Notes under the pieces: model-generated
The model's input: only the letters and a program-made list of their open reading frames with translations
Databases searched by the model: none
What the model was told of the DNA's origin: nothing
Assembly: GCA_021129785.1 (NCBI GenBank)
Contig: JAJOKQ010000031.1
Span: forward strand, 1 to 9,152
Reading direction: 5' to 3'
Length of the DNA: 9,152 nucleotides
DNA from: Clostridiales bacterium
Lineage (GTDB): Bacteria > Bacillota > Clostridia > Peptostreptococcales > NVVX01
Part shown: positions 1 to 6,276 of the stretch, in pieces
How the letters are laid out: every line of letters starts with the position of its first letter
Position numbering within the stretch: the stretch's first letter is position 1
Translations under genes and position numbers: made by a program

Positions 1-2
1 TA

Positions 3-521
3 TCTAATGAGATTGGGATAAGCGAGCCTACAATAAAAAAATGGATTTCTGTATTAGTATCGTCAGGAATAGTTTATCTATTGCAAGCGTATCATAACAA
101 CAGAATAAAAAGAGCTATAAAGACACCAAGGCTATACTTTATGGATACAGGCCTTTGCGCATACCTTACAAAATGGAATAGCCCTGAAGTTCTTGAAAGT
201 GGTGCAATGTCAGGAGCATTTTTCGAAACATGGGTAGTTAGTGAGTTAATTAAAAACTATTATAACCTAGGCAAAGTACCGCCTTTCTATTATTACCGAG
301 ATAAAGACGGGAAAGAGATTGATTTGATAATTGAACAAAATGGAACACTTTATCCAATAGAGATTAAAAAAAGTTCAATGCCAAAAAGAGATTCGATAAA
401 GCATTTTTCGGTATTAGAAAAAACTAATATGAAAATAGGAAATGGTTCGGTTATATGTTTGATAGACGATTTATTACCAATCAATGAGAAGAATTGGTAT
501 GTACCAGCATGGTTGATATAA
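3..521 (+). CDS. DUF4143-type AAA ATPase, C-terminal part (5' end outside window)
   Basis: The frame is open to the left edge, so this is the last 172 residues of a longer protein; family members usually run about 370-450 residues with an N-terminal P-loop AAA domain, which is not visible here. The first visible residues (SNEIGISEPTIKKW, then a segment ending SSGIVYLL) look like the winged helix that links the ATPase to DUF4143. RLYFMDTGLCAYL and GAFFETWVVSEL are typical DUF4143 motifs. The sequence then continues with YYYRDKDGKEIDLIIE and LYPIEIKKS, which resembles a PD-(D/E)XK nuclease-like fold (E of FFETW, D of EIDLI, E and K of IEIKK). Biological roles in this family are poorly defined. 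It ends with TAA and converges on trkH. Family assignment is fairly sure; function is not. Confidence 0.85.
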   Translation, partial: SNEIGISEPTIKKWISVLVSSGIVYLLQAYHNNRIKRAIKTPRLYFMDTGLCAYLTKWNSPEVLESGAMSGAFFETWVVSELIKNYYNLGKVPPFYYYRDKDGKEIDLIIEQNGTLYPIEIKKSSMPKRDSIKHFSVLEKTNMKIGNGSVICLIDDLLPINEKNWYVPAWLI

Positions 522-554
522 GTTCCCCTAGTCTTGTTATAAGTGCTTCGTAGA

Positions 555-608
555 ATCGTAAATCAAGGGGACAGGAACCTTGATTCGCTCTCCCCCTTGA
601 TTTACGAT
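555..608. repeat. REP-like palindrome with perfect 16-bp arms between convergent genes
   Basis: ATCGTAAATCAAGGGG (555-570) is perfectly complementary to CCCCTTGATTTACGAT (593-608), leaving a 22-base loop. The loop holds a second CCTTGATT (578-585) that can pair with AATCAAGG (561-568), so the left arm has two alternative partners. The GGGGACAGGAACC core resembles clostridial REP-like intergenic palindromes. There is no U-run on either side, so it is not a classical intrinsic terminator. It lies 33 bases after the ATPase stop and 4 bases beyond the trkH stop, so it may still protect or end both transcripts. Confidence 0.75.
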
Positions 609-612
609 CAAA

Positions 613-2061
613 CTATATCTCTTTCCTCCAAAAGTTTGGAGTCATTATAACCAAAATTGTAAATAATTCTAATCTTCCTAGGAGCATTAAAAGAGATAAA
701 AGTAATTTGCTCGGCACACTAAAAAAACTATAATTTCTTGTTGCTCCTACCAAATCGAATCCTGGTCCAATATTACCTAATGTTGCTGCTACTGAGCTTG
801 CAGCACTTACTAGTCCTATTCCTTCTAGTGATATCAAAAGAGTTCCACCTATAAATATCAAAATATATAAAAAGAAAAAACTTGTAACGCTTGCGACAAT
901 ATCTGTTGATATCAATTTTTTTTCTATTCTCACAGGGATTAATGCTCTTGGTCTAATTATTTTACTAAATTGTCTTCTTAAAAGTTTAATCAAAATTAGT
1001 ATTCTAATGTTTTTTATTGCTCCACCTGTAGAACCTGCACACCCTCCTATAAACATAAGCGTAAATAGTATCCCCTTACTAAAAGTTGGCCAAAGGTCAA
1101 AGTCTGTTGTAGTATAGCCCGTTGTAGTAATGATAGAACCTACTTGAAAAATTGAATATCTTAATGTTTCTCCGATAGTGCTATATATTTCTCCATATAA
1201 GTTGATAGAAATCAATACGAAAGCTATTACAATTATTGTTAAGTATAATCTTAGTTCTGCATTCTTATATATATCCTTCCATCTTCCTTTATATAGTCCG
1301 TAATATAGTGAAAAGTTAACTCCCGAAGCAATCATAAAAAAAGTGATTACCATTTCTATGTAAAGACTATTAAATGCTCCTATACTTGCATTTCTGGTTG
1401 AAAATCCACCAGTTCCGACTGTGCCAAATGTATGAACAAATGCTTCATAAAGGGTCATCCCTCCAAAGAAAAGCAGTGTTACTTGGGCAACTGTTATTCC
1501 TAAGTAAGCTGTATATAGAATCTTTGCTGTGTCTCTCATTCTAGGTGCTAATTTATCTGCTTCTGGTCCAGGACTTTCGGCTTTAAAGATTTGCACTCCT
1601 CCAACACCTATTAAAGGTAGGATTGCTAATGTTAACACCAGTATTCCCATACCTCCAAGCCAATGTGTTAGCGATCTCCAAAACAGTATTCCCCTTGGCA
1701 AAATTTCAATATCATTAATTATTGTTGCTCCTGTTGTAGTTAGTCCTGAAATAGTCTCAAAGAAAGCATCTATGTACGACGGTATGCTACCTGATATAAC
1801 GAAAGGAAGCGCTCCGAAAGCTGCAAATAGCAACCATCCAAACGCAACAATTAGCAAGGCTTCTTTGCCTCTAATTTTTTTAGTTTTAGGTTTCACTAGT
1901 GACATTGGCACGCTAAAAAGTAGTATAATAATTATCGTAAAAATAAATGCCAAATAGTCATTTTCACCGTAATAGATTGATATTCCAATCGATGGTAGTA
2001 GTGCAATTATATTAAAGAGGAGTAGATTTCCTAGTATTTTTATAACTATTCCATAATTCAT
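613..2061 (-). CDS. trkH: TrkH-type potassium channel/transporter subunit
   Basis: Integral membrane K+ translocating subunit, 482 residues, normal for TrkH. All four pore-loop filter regions of the TrkH/KtrB/HKT superfamily are visible: LTTTGAT (about 107-113), TVGTGGFST (214-222), TTTGYTT (312-318) and TLGNIGPGF (427-435). Other family signatures are SPGPEADKLAPRMRDTAK (163-180), the glycine-rich GGCAGSTGGAIKN (339-351) and the C-terminal LGRLELFTILV (461-471). Hydrophobic segments run the whole length, starting with an N-terminal helix (residues 8-30). The ATG at 2061 is chosen because MNYGIVIKILGNLLL matches the family N-terminus and a strong Shine-Dalgarno precedes it. The start lies inside the 3' end of trkA, so the two form an operon. 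The partner gene is the two-RCK-domain TrkA type, which makes this a Trk rather than a Ktr system. Confidence 0.95.
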   Translation of the reverse strand: MNYGIVIKILGNLLLFNIIALLPSIGISIYYGENDYLAFIFTIIIILLFSVPMSLVKPKTKKIRGKEALLIVAFGWLLFAAFGALPFVISGSIPSYIDAFFETISGLTTTGATIINDIEILPRGILFWRSLTHWLGGMGILVLTLAILPLIGVGGVQIFKAESPGPEADKLAPRMRDTAKILYTAYLGITVAQVTLLFFGGMTLYEAFVHTFGTVGTGGFSTRNASIGAFNSLYIEMVITFFMIASGVNFSLYYGLYKGRWKDIYKNAELRLYLTIIVIAFVLISINLYGEIYSTIGETLRYSIFQVGSIITTTGYTTTDFDLWPTFSKGILFTLMFIGGCAGSTGGAIKNIRILILIKLLRRQFSKIIRPRALIPVRIEKKLISTDIVASVTSFFFLYILIFIGGTLLISLEGIGLVSAASSVAATLGNIGPGFDLVGATRNYSFFSVPSKLLLSLLMLLGRLELFTILVIMTPNFWRKEI

Positions 2062-3418
2062 CTAGTACCCCTCCCTTTGCTTTATAAAAAAGTCTTTCTA
2101 CTGTCGCAATTTCTGCTTCTGTGCAAAATACAACTACTCGGTCACCTGCACGAATTATCGAATCACCATTAGGAATGATTACTTTACCTTCGTGCACAAT
2201 AGCTCCTACAATAATTCCCTTTGGAAATCCTAACCCGGATAGCTTTCTATCTACAATCTTAGATTTTTTATCAATTATTGCTTCTACTACCTCAGCCTGA
2301 CCGTCTAAAAGAATTGATAATGCTTCTATTCTACCCCCTTGAATAAACCTAAGAATATTTGCAGCAGTAATCAAAACAGGGTTTACTGCTACATCTATAC
2401 CCAATTTCTCAATAATTGGGATATAACTTGGTCTACTTACTTTAGCTATGGCTTTTTTTACTCCATATTGTTTTCCTAGTAGTGCAAGTAATAGATTATC
2501 CTCGTCGAATCCTGTCACTGTTATTAGTGCATCCATTTCACAAATGTTCTCTGCTTCTAATATGCTAATATCCGTTCCGTCTGCATGAATGACTATAGCG
2601 TTTTCAAGTTGTTCGGCAAGATAAATGCATCTTTGTTTATTTCTTTCAATTATTTTAACTGTACTTCCATGGGTAGCTAATTTGTCTGCAAGATAAAATC
2701 CAGCTTTTCCTCCGCCTACAATTAATATTCTCTTAACTCTTTTTTTAGTTCGTTTATTTTCGTAAGCAGCACAATAATTGTTGATACTCTCTTTGCTCCC
2801 TATCATATACACAATATCTGTAGGTATTAATTCTGTTTCCCCATGAGGTACAATAATCTTACCTTCTCTTAAAATCGCAGCTATCAAAATAGAACCAGTG
2901 ATGTCTAAGTCTTTTAGTTTTTTCCCTGCCATTCCTTTTATTTTTTCAACTTTAAAATCAGCCATTTTAACAAAGCCTTTAGCGAATTCTTCCAAATGAA
3001 TTACATTTTCTTGCGGCAAATACTTCATTATTTTTTTTGCCATAACCAAATCTGGGTTAACAATAAAGTCTACATCCATACTATCTTTGAGAAATGGAAT
3101 CTGTGCTGCATATTCAGGGCTTCTCACCCTAGCAATTACTTTTTTACATCCAAGTTTTTTTGCCATCATAGCAATTAGAATATTGGTCTCATCGTTGCTA
3201 GTTACAGCAATAACAAAATCGGCATTTTTAACTGCTAATTGTTTCATAATTTCAAGCTTAGCTCCATTTGCTTTTAATGTTAGGACATCTAGCTTTTGAT
3301 TTGTTTTTTCTAAAGCAGTTTCGTTTGTATCAACAACAGCAACGTAGTTTTCTTTGTGCGAAAGCATTTCTGCTAGTTTAGAACCTAACTTCCCTGCACC
3401 ATATATAATAATTTTCAT
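2012..3418 (-). CDS. trkA: TrkA, two-RCK-domain gating subunit of the Trk potassium uptake system
   Basis: Cytoplasmic regulator that binds nucleotide (NAD(H) or adenine nucleotides in the family) and gates TrkH. It has 468 residues with the duplicated TrkA_N-TrkA_C layout. First RCK_N: IIIYGAGKLGSKLA (3-16, GxGxxG) with an acidic residue ending strand 2 (VVD, 28-30). First RCK_C: about 140-210. Second RCK_N: RILIVGGGKAGFYLA (230-244) with VKIIERN (254-260). Second RCK_C: about 365-445. The last ~20 residues (from about 449) run past the usual domain end and are encoded in the stretch that contains the trkH start and ribosome binding site. The ATG at 3418 follows AGAGGTGAT. First gene of the trkA-trkH operon, with its own promoter just upstream and no riboswitch-sized leader. 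Confidence 0.95.
   Translation of the reverse strand: MKIIIYGAGKLGSKLAEMLSHKENYVAVVDTNETALEKTNQKLDVLTLKANGAKLEIMKQLAVKNADFVIAVTSNDETNILIAMMAKKLGCKKVIARVRSPEYAAQIPFLKDSMDVDFIVNPDLVMAKKIMKYLPQENVIHLEEFAKGFVKMADFKVEKIKGMAGKKLKDLDITGSILIAAILREGKIIVPHGETELIPTDIVYMIGSKESINNYCAAYENKRTKKRVKRILIVGGGKAGFYLADKLATHGSTVKIIERNKQRCIYLAEQLENAIVIHADGTDISILEAENICEMDALITVTGFDEDNLLLALLGKQYGVKKAIAKVSRPSYIPIIEKLGIDVAVNPVLITAANILRFIQGGRIEALSILLDGQAEVVEAIIDKKSKIVDRKLSGLGFPKGIIVGAIVHEGKVIIPNGDSIIRAGDRVVVFCTEAEIATVERLFYKAKGGVLDELWNSYKNTRKSTPL
2068..2078 (-). promoter_or_regulatory. Shine-Dalgarno of trkH inside trkA
   Basis: AAAGGGAGGGG on the minus strand sits 6 bases before the trkH ATG and wholly within the trkA coding region. 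It settles the trkH start despite the 50-base overlap and suggests translational coupling. Confidence 0.8.
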
Positions 3419-3459
3419 TTAGCATCACCTCTTATTCGTTTACTAATCCTATGCCTTTT

Positions 3460-3488
3460 ATAATACATCATACTTCATATTAATTCAA
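3460..3488 (-). promoter_or_regulatory. Sigma-A-type promoter of trkA-trkH
   Basis: On the minus strand, TTGAAT (3483-3488) and TATTAT (3460-3465) are separated by exactly 17 bases. Transcription would start near 3453, giving a leader of about 35 bases before the trkA ATG. This is too short for a c-di-AMP (ydaO) riboswitch. Confidence 0.7.
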
Positions 3489-3491
3489 CAC

Positions 3492-3532
3492 AAAAAAGAA
3501 TAGTACAGAGCATGCTTCTTCGGTACTATTCT
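3492..3532 (-). terminator. Rho-independent terminator of the GGDEF-HD-GYP gene
   Basis: On the minus strand, AGAATAGTAC (3523-3532) pairs with GTACTATTCT (3497-3506) as a 10-bp stem around a 16-base loop, followed by six T residues (3492-3497, overlapping the stem end by one). It lies 22 bases after the stop codon of the signalling gene and just upstream of the trkA promoter, so it separates the two units. Confidence 0.85.
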
Positions 3533-3554
3533 CTAAAAACATTCTTAATATATT

Positions 3555-5000
3555 CTACTCCTTAGAAAGCATCCCTACAAATTTTTCAACAAGCACAGGG
3601 TCAAACTGCGTTCCAGCGTTTCTTTTCAATTCTTCAATAGCGTCCACCTCGCTTATTGCCCCTTTGTACGGTGCTCCATTTGTCATAATGTCATAGGCAT
3701 CCATAATAGAAAAAACTCTAGCTAGAAACATGATTCGTGTCCCTTTTATTTCTCTTGGATATCCAGCTCCATCCCATCTCTCATGGTGTTCTAAAATAGC
3801 TCCTGCTACTTCTTCATTAGCCATCGTAGATGAAATTATTCTGTATCCTACTTCACAATGTCTTTTAATGCTTTCCCATTCTTCCTCATTAGGTGCGCCG
3901 GGTTTAAGTATAATACTAGAGAGGACTTGTAGTTTCCCTAGGTCATGATATTTAGCAACTAGTATCAACTGTTCTTTCTTCCTATTTGATAGATTTAAAT
4001 ACTTTGCAAACCTGTTTGCCATCTTCATTAATCTCTCAATATGTTCCTTTTTCCCTTTATATAATGATTCAAGTCTTTCAACTAAAGATTCCAAAATTTC
4101 TGTTTTAATTTTTTTGCTTTCTGTAAGCTTTTTTCGATACATTCTGTCTTCAGCTTCTCTAAACAAGCCTCGTAATTCTCTATTCATATTCAACCTAGTA
4201 GCTGCGCCCAGTGCAATTGATAATTGAAATGGTTCTTTAGACGTCTCATGTGAAAGCACTTTAATTCTTCTAATTACCTCTTTTGCATCATCTTCTGAAG
4301 TATTGGGAAGTAGTATTACAAATTCGTCTCCACCCCACCTCGCTAACATATCTTCTTGCCTGCAGGCTTTTTTAAGTACTTGTGCAGCTCTAATTAGCAA
4401 AGCGTCTCCTTCTGCGTGCCCAAATGCATCGTTAGTCAGTTTCAGAGCGTTAACATCTGCCATTATAATACTTAAGGGTAGTTGCCTTTTTGTGTCTAGC
4501 CTCTCTAACTCTTCTTCAAAAAAAGCTCTGTTATATAGACCCGTAAGTTTGTCGTGAAAACTCAGATGCCTAATAAGTTTTTCATTTTCTTTTCTTTCAT
4601 TTATATCTCTCGCATTAATAATAAATCCTTGAAACTCATCATTTTCGTCAAAGAATGGTCTATAAATAATTTCGACCCAAAGAATAGCTCCGCTTTCTTT
4701 GACAGCTCTAAGTTCTAAACGTCCTAGTTCACGCTTAGAGTACGCTTCTTCTAGTTTGTTTCTAACAATCTCTAAATCACCTTCGTACACAAAGTTCATC
4801 AAAGGCTTCCCGCAAACGCTTTCAAATGCATAACCCATTTCTTTCTCCATGGAGGGAGTAACAAAAACCACTTCTCCTTTTATGTCCAGCCATATAATTA
4901 CGTCAATCATATTTTCAATTATCTTTTTGTAGCAAACGTTATTACACTGAGCATCCTCTTCTACACCGAACTCAGTTTTAAATTGCTTATTCTCTTTCAT
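3555..5000 (-). CDS. PAS-GGDEF-HD-GYP protein (c-di-GMP cyclase and phosphodiesterase)
   Basis: Predicted soluble sensor enzyme of 481 residues, with no transmembrane segment or signal peptide visible. Domains in order: PAS (about 25-135, ending GFIINARDINERKENE), GGDEF (about 145-290) and HD-GYP (about 305-481). The cyclase domain looks active: metal Asp in MADVNALK (D182), NDAFGHAEGD (190-199) and an intact GGDEF (223-227). RQED (214-217) lies five residues before it, at the RxxD product-inhibition (I) site. The HD-GYP domain keeps H320, the HD pair in YHDLGK (352-353), H381, HH (405-406), WDGAGYP (409-415) and D434. The usual DRPYR-like segment reads NGAPYKG, so the Arg before Pro-Tyr is Ala. 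Both c-di-GMP synthesis and breakdown are plausible, perhaps switched by a PAS ligand. The ATG at 5000 follows AAGGGTGAT. It has its own terminator and is probably monocistronic. Confidence 0.93.
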   Translation of the reverse strand: MKENKQFKTEFGVEEDAQCNNVCYKKIIENMIDVIIWLDIKGEVVFVTPSMEKEMGYAFESVCGKPLMNFVYEGDLEIVRNKLEEAYSKRELGRLELRAVKESGAILWVEIIYRPFFDENDEFQGFIINARDINERKENEKLIRHLSFHDKLTGLYNRAFFEEELERLDTKRQLPLSIIMADVNALKLTNDAFGHAEGDALLIRAAQVLKKACRQEDMLARWGGDEFVILLPNTSEDDAKEVIRRIKVLSHETSKEPFQLSIALGAATRLNMNRELRGLFREAEDRMYRKKLTESKKIKTEILESLVERLESLYKGKKEHIERLMKMANRFAKYLNLSNRKKEQLILVAKYHDLGKLQVLSSIILKPGAPNEEEWESIKRHCEVGYRIISSTMANEEVAGAILEHHERWDGAGYPREIKGTRIMFLARVFSIMDAYDIMTNGAPYKGAISEVDAIEELKRNAGTQFDPVLVEKFVGMLSKE

Positions 5001-5045
5001 GATATCACCCTTTTCTCAACATGTCATTTCAAGGTGTCTCAAACA

Positions 5046-5075
5046 AATATATGTCTTATGTATACCCATTATCAA
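5046..5075 (-). promoter_or_regulatory. Possible promoter of the GGDEF-HD-GYP gene
   Basis: On the minus strand, TTGATA (5070-5075) and TATATT (5046-5051) are 18 bases apart. An alternative is TTGAAA (5093-5098) with GATAAT (5068-5073) at a poor 19-base spacing. The region is AT-rich, so chance matches are likely. No c-di-GMP (GEMM) riboswitch is visible between 5001 and 5123. Confidence 0.3.
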
Positions 5076-5097
5076 TAAGTCGTACCGCAAAATTTCA

Positions 5098-5141
5098 ATT
5101 AGTAAAATATTTTGTCTGTTTCGCTATCGTTTTTTACTAAT
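5098..5141 (-). terminator. AT-rich hairpin over the PHP gene stop codon, possible weak terminator
   Basis: ATTAGTAAAA (5098-5107) and TTTTACTAAT (5132-5141) are perfect 10-bp inverted arms around a 24-base loop that contains the stop codon of the PHP gene. The stem is AT-rich and only a short, interrupted T-rich stretch follows on the minus strand, so termination would be weak. Read-through into the GGDEF gene is possible. Confidence 0.35.
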
Positions 5142-5840
5142 AGTTTTCTTTAATAGCTCTACAGAAGTGTTTACAACCAGCTCTTTTGGCATTTTTAAAT
5201 CTTCAATCATTTCTCTTGCTAATTCAAAGCGGCCGATATCATACATGAAATGGGCATCACTTCCTAATGCAACCGTCACTTCTTGTTTTTTGCATTCTTT
5301 TAATATTTCATAGCAAACCTCTTTACTACCTTTTCGAAAACTCCCCGGTTTAAGAGAACTATTGTTTATTTCAATTAAGGTTTTTGTATCTTTAGCGGTC
5401 TTTACTATTTCTACAATATCAATTGGAAAATTTGGGTTTCCAGGGTGTCCGATCATATTTATAAATGGGTTGCTCATTACTCTTATTAATGCTCTGGTAT
5501 TTTCTTTTCTGCTCCCAGATGCTATGCACGGTCTATGAAAGCTTGCAATAACAAAATCTAGTTGCTCTAGTATGTTTTGTGCAAGATCTAAGTTGCCCTC
5601 TAAGTCTAAAATATTAACCTCAGCGCCTTTAAATATTTCGACTCCATTAATTTCAGAGGGAATAACTTTCAAATTTTGAAAATATATCTTATTTGCCCCG
5701 CCAAGCATCGCAGGACCATGTTCTGTTAACGCAATTAATTTGTAATCTATCTCTTTTGCATAGTTCGCCATTTCGAATATTGTACTATAGGCATGTCCAC
5801 TTGCAATTGTATGGCAGTGGGTGTCTAAAACACATTTCAC
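5124..5840 (-). CDS. YcdX-like PHP-domain phosphatase/hydrolase
   Basis: Predicted cytoplasmic trinuclear-metal hydrolase of 238 residues. The PHP ligand set of the E. coli YcdX family is complete: DTHCHT (H8, H10), SGHAYS (H16), TEHGPAM (H41), GAEVNI (E74), SFHRP (H102), GHPGNP (H132) and GSDAH (D195, H197). EINNSS (157-162) and FRKGS (168-172) are further family signatures. The frame is open upstream to an ATG at 5958-5960, but the start is placed at the GTG at 5838-5840 because GGAGGAG precedes it by 5 bases and VKCVLDTHCHT matches the family N-terminus. The upstream 40 codons would also cover the promoter and a terminator. The physiological substrate is unknown; family members hydrolyse phosphoesters in vitro. 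The gene has its own promoter with a striking palindrome, and may read through into the c-di-GMP gene downstream. Confidence 0.9.
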   Translation of the reverse strand: MKCVLDTHCHTIASGHAYSTIFEMANYAKEIDYKLIALTEHGPAMLGGANKIYFQNLKVIPSEINGVEIFKGAEVNILDLEGNLDLAQNILEQLDFVIASFHRPCIASGSRKENTRALIRVMSNPFINMIGHPGNPNFPIDIVEIVKTAKDTKTLIEINNSSLKPGSFRKGSKEVCYEILKECKKQEVTVALGSDAHFMYDIGRFELAREMIEDLKMPKELVVNTSVELLKKTISKKR

Positions 5841-5845
5841 AATAA

Positions 5846-5852
5846 CTCCTCC
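5846..5852 (-). promoter_or_regulatory. Shine-Dalgarno fixing a GTG start for the PHP gene
   Basis: GGAGGAG on the minus strand, 5 bases before GTG (5838-5840). No comparable site precedes the in-frame ATG at 5960, which lies in the upstream terminator. Confidence 0.8.
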
Positions 5853-5880
5853 AATTTTAGTAGCTTTTATTCTTTTGTAC

Positions 5881-5921
5881 ATTATATCAGAACAATCTAC
5901 GAATACAAGTCGTAGATTGTT
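5881..5921 (-). promoter_or_regulatory. Extended -10 promoter of the PHP gene with a 12-bp-arm palindrome (candidate operator)
   Basis: On the minus strand, TGATATAAT (5881-5889) is a perfect extended -10. A weak -35, TTGTAT (5903-5908), lies 16 bases upstream. AACAATCTACGA (5891-5902) and TCGTAGATTGTT (5910-5921) are perfect inverted arms around a 7-base centre that lies within or beside the -35. Because the palindrome is upstream of the expected start (about 5874) it would act on DNA, as a repressor or activator site. The promoter is strong evidence; the operator role is inferred. Confidence 0.65.
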
Positions 5922-5924
5922 TAG

Positions 5925-5951
5925 AAAAAAAAAAGAGAGGGTTCCCCTCTC
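5925..5951 (-). terminator. Strong rho-independent terminator of the small hydrophobic-protein gene remnant
   Basis: On the minus strand, GAGAGGG (5945-5951) pairs with CCCTCTC (5935-5941) over a 3-base loop, followed by ten T residues (5925-5934). It ends transcription coming from beyond 5952, so it shows that a minus-strand gene once lay immediately upstream; the remnant at 5983-6100 fits. Confidence 0.85.
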
Positions 5952-5982
5952 GCTTTTCAATTGCGTTATTATTTATTACTTG

Positions 5983-6100
5983 CTAAAATAGGCATCTTCC
6001 CCCAAATAATACTGCTAATAACAAGAAGAACAGACTATCTCCCGAATCACAGAACAATCCACATTGACAGAAAATAATTACTAATATCAAGAAAAAGAAT
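5983..6100 (-). pseudogene. 3' remnant of a small Cys/Phe/Leu-rich hydrophobic protein gene cut by repeat copy 1
   Basis: The minus strand encodes about 39 residues of native-looking sequence ending FGGRCLF and TAG. There are two hydrophobic stretches (FFFLILVIIFC and SLFFLLLAVLF) separated by a Cys/Asp-rich linker (QCGLFCDSGD). Duplicated hydrophobic modules with Cys and Asp-Ser turns resemble short uncharacterised clostridial membrane-type proteins, a resemblance from memory only. The frame stays open to an ATG at 6163-6165, but everything before the FFF segment is encoded by the 111-base repeat beginning at 6101. The natural start is therefore gone, and no ribosome binding site is seen for the fused version. 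A strong terminator 32 bases downstream supports a once-real gene. Function unknown. Confidence 0.5.
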
Positions 6101-6211
6101 AGTGAACTCGTCCAGCTATGCTGAACATCGGGGAACGGGGATTCTACCCCCTTGGAAATTCCCACTTGAAGAAGTGGGAGTCTTGACTCTAAAACATAAT
6201 AGATATATAAA
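6101..6211 (+). repeat. Right-end/omega-RNA-like element of an IS200/IS605 (TnpB-type) transposon, copy 1
   Basis: First of two direct copies; compared with copy 2 (6575-6685) it differs at only 2 of 111 positions (6161 C vs 6635 A, 6206 T vs 6680 G). It folds into successive stem-loops: CAGC-TAT-GCTG (6113-6123), GGGG-ATTCTA-CCCC (6137-6150) and CCCACTT-GAAG-AAGTGGG (6161-6178). The short palindrome GAGTC-TT-GACTC (6178-6189) follows. A subterminal hairpin followed by TTGAC is the arrangement of IS200/IS605 right ends (ISDra2 ends in TTGAC), which also encode the TnpB guide RNA scaffold. That puts the likely element terminus after 6187. No tnpA, tnpB or left end adjoins it on the left; it abuts the small-gene remnant directly. 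Family assignment rests on structure and recollection of similar clostridial ends. Confidence 0.65.
6183..6211 (+). promoter_or_regulatory. Outward promoter across the end of repeat copy 1
   Basis: TTGACT (6183-6188), a 17-base spacer, then TATAAA (6206-6211). The -35 lies in the putative transposon terminus and the -10 in the sequence that follows it. It points to the 50-codon ORF at 6277. Confidence 0.55.
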
Positions 6212-6223
6212 ACTTCAAAAATA

Positions 6224-6251
6224 TGATATAATGTATATAGTGCAAAGCACT
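6224..6251 (+). promoter_or_regulatory. Extended -10 promoter and leader hairpin before the 50-codon ORF
   Basis: TGATATAAT (6224-6232) is a perfect extended -10 with no good -35. The predicted start at about 6239 coincides with AGTGC-AAA-GCACT (6239-6251), a 5-bp hairpin with a 3-base loop. A small-loop hairpin near a transposon left end is also typical of IS200/IS605 elements, so this could instead be left-end structure. The two readings are not exclusive. Confidence 0.45.
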
Positions 6252-6276
6252 AATGTCAATACCTTGGGAGGATTAA

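Noticed and set aside
1529..1957. Plus-strand open frame opposite trkH
   Set aside because: It lies antisense to well-conserved TrkH pore sequence and has no ribosome binding site; a shadow of the real gene. The same holds for shorter antisense frames over trkA, the GGDEF gene, dapG and the GH13 gene.
3419..3554. c-di-AMP riboswitch before trkA
   Set aside because: The predicted leader is only about 35 bases and the rest is the upstream terminator.
5841..5960. Longer PHP phosphatase starting at ATG 5960
   Set aside because: The added 40 codons cover the promoter, palindrome and terminator and have no family similarity; the GTG at 5840 has a GGAGGAG site.
6101..6165. Start of the small hydrophobic protein at ATG 6163-6165
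   Set aside because: These codons are the reverse strand of the right-end repeat; the hydrophobic family sequence begins only at the repeat boundary.
6239..6251. AGTGC-AAA-GCACT hairpin as a terminator
   Set aside because: The stem is only 5 bp and no T-run follows; it is better read as a leader or transposon left-end hairpin.
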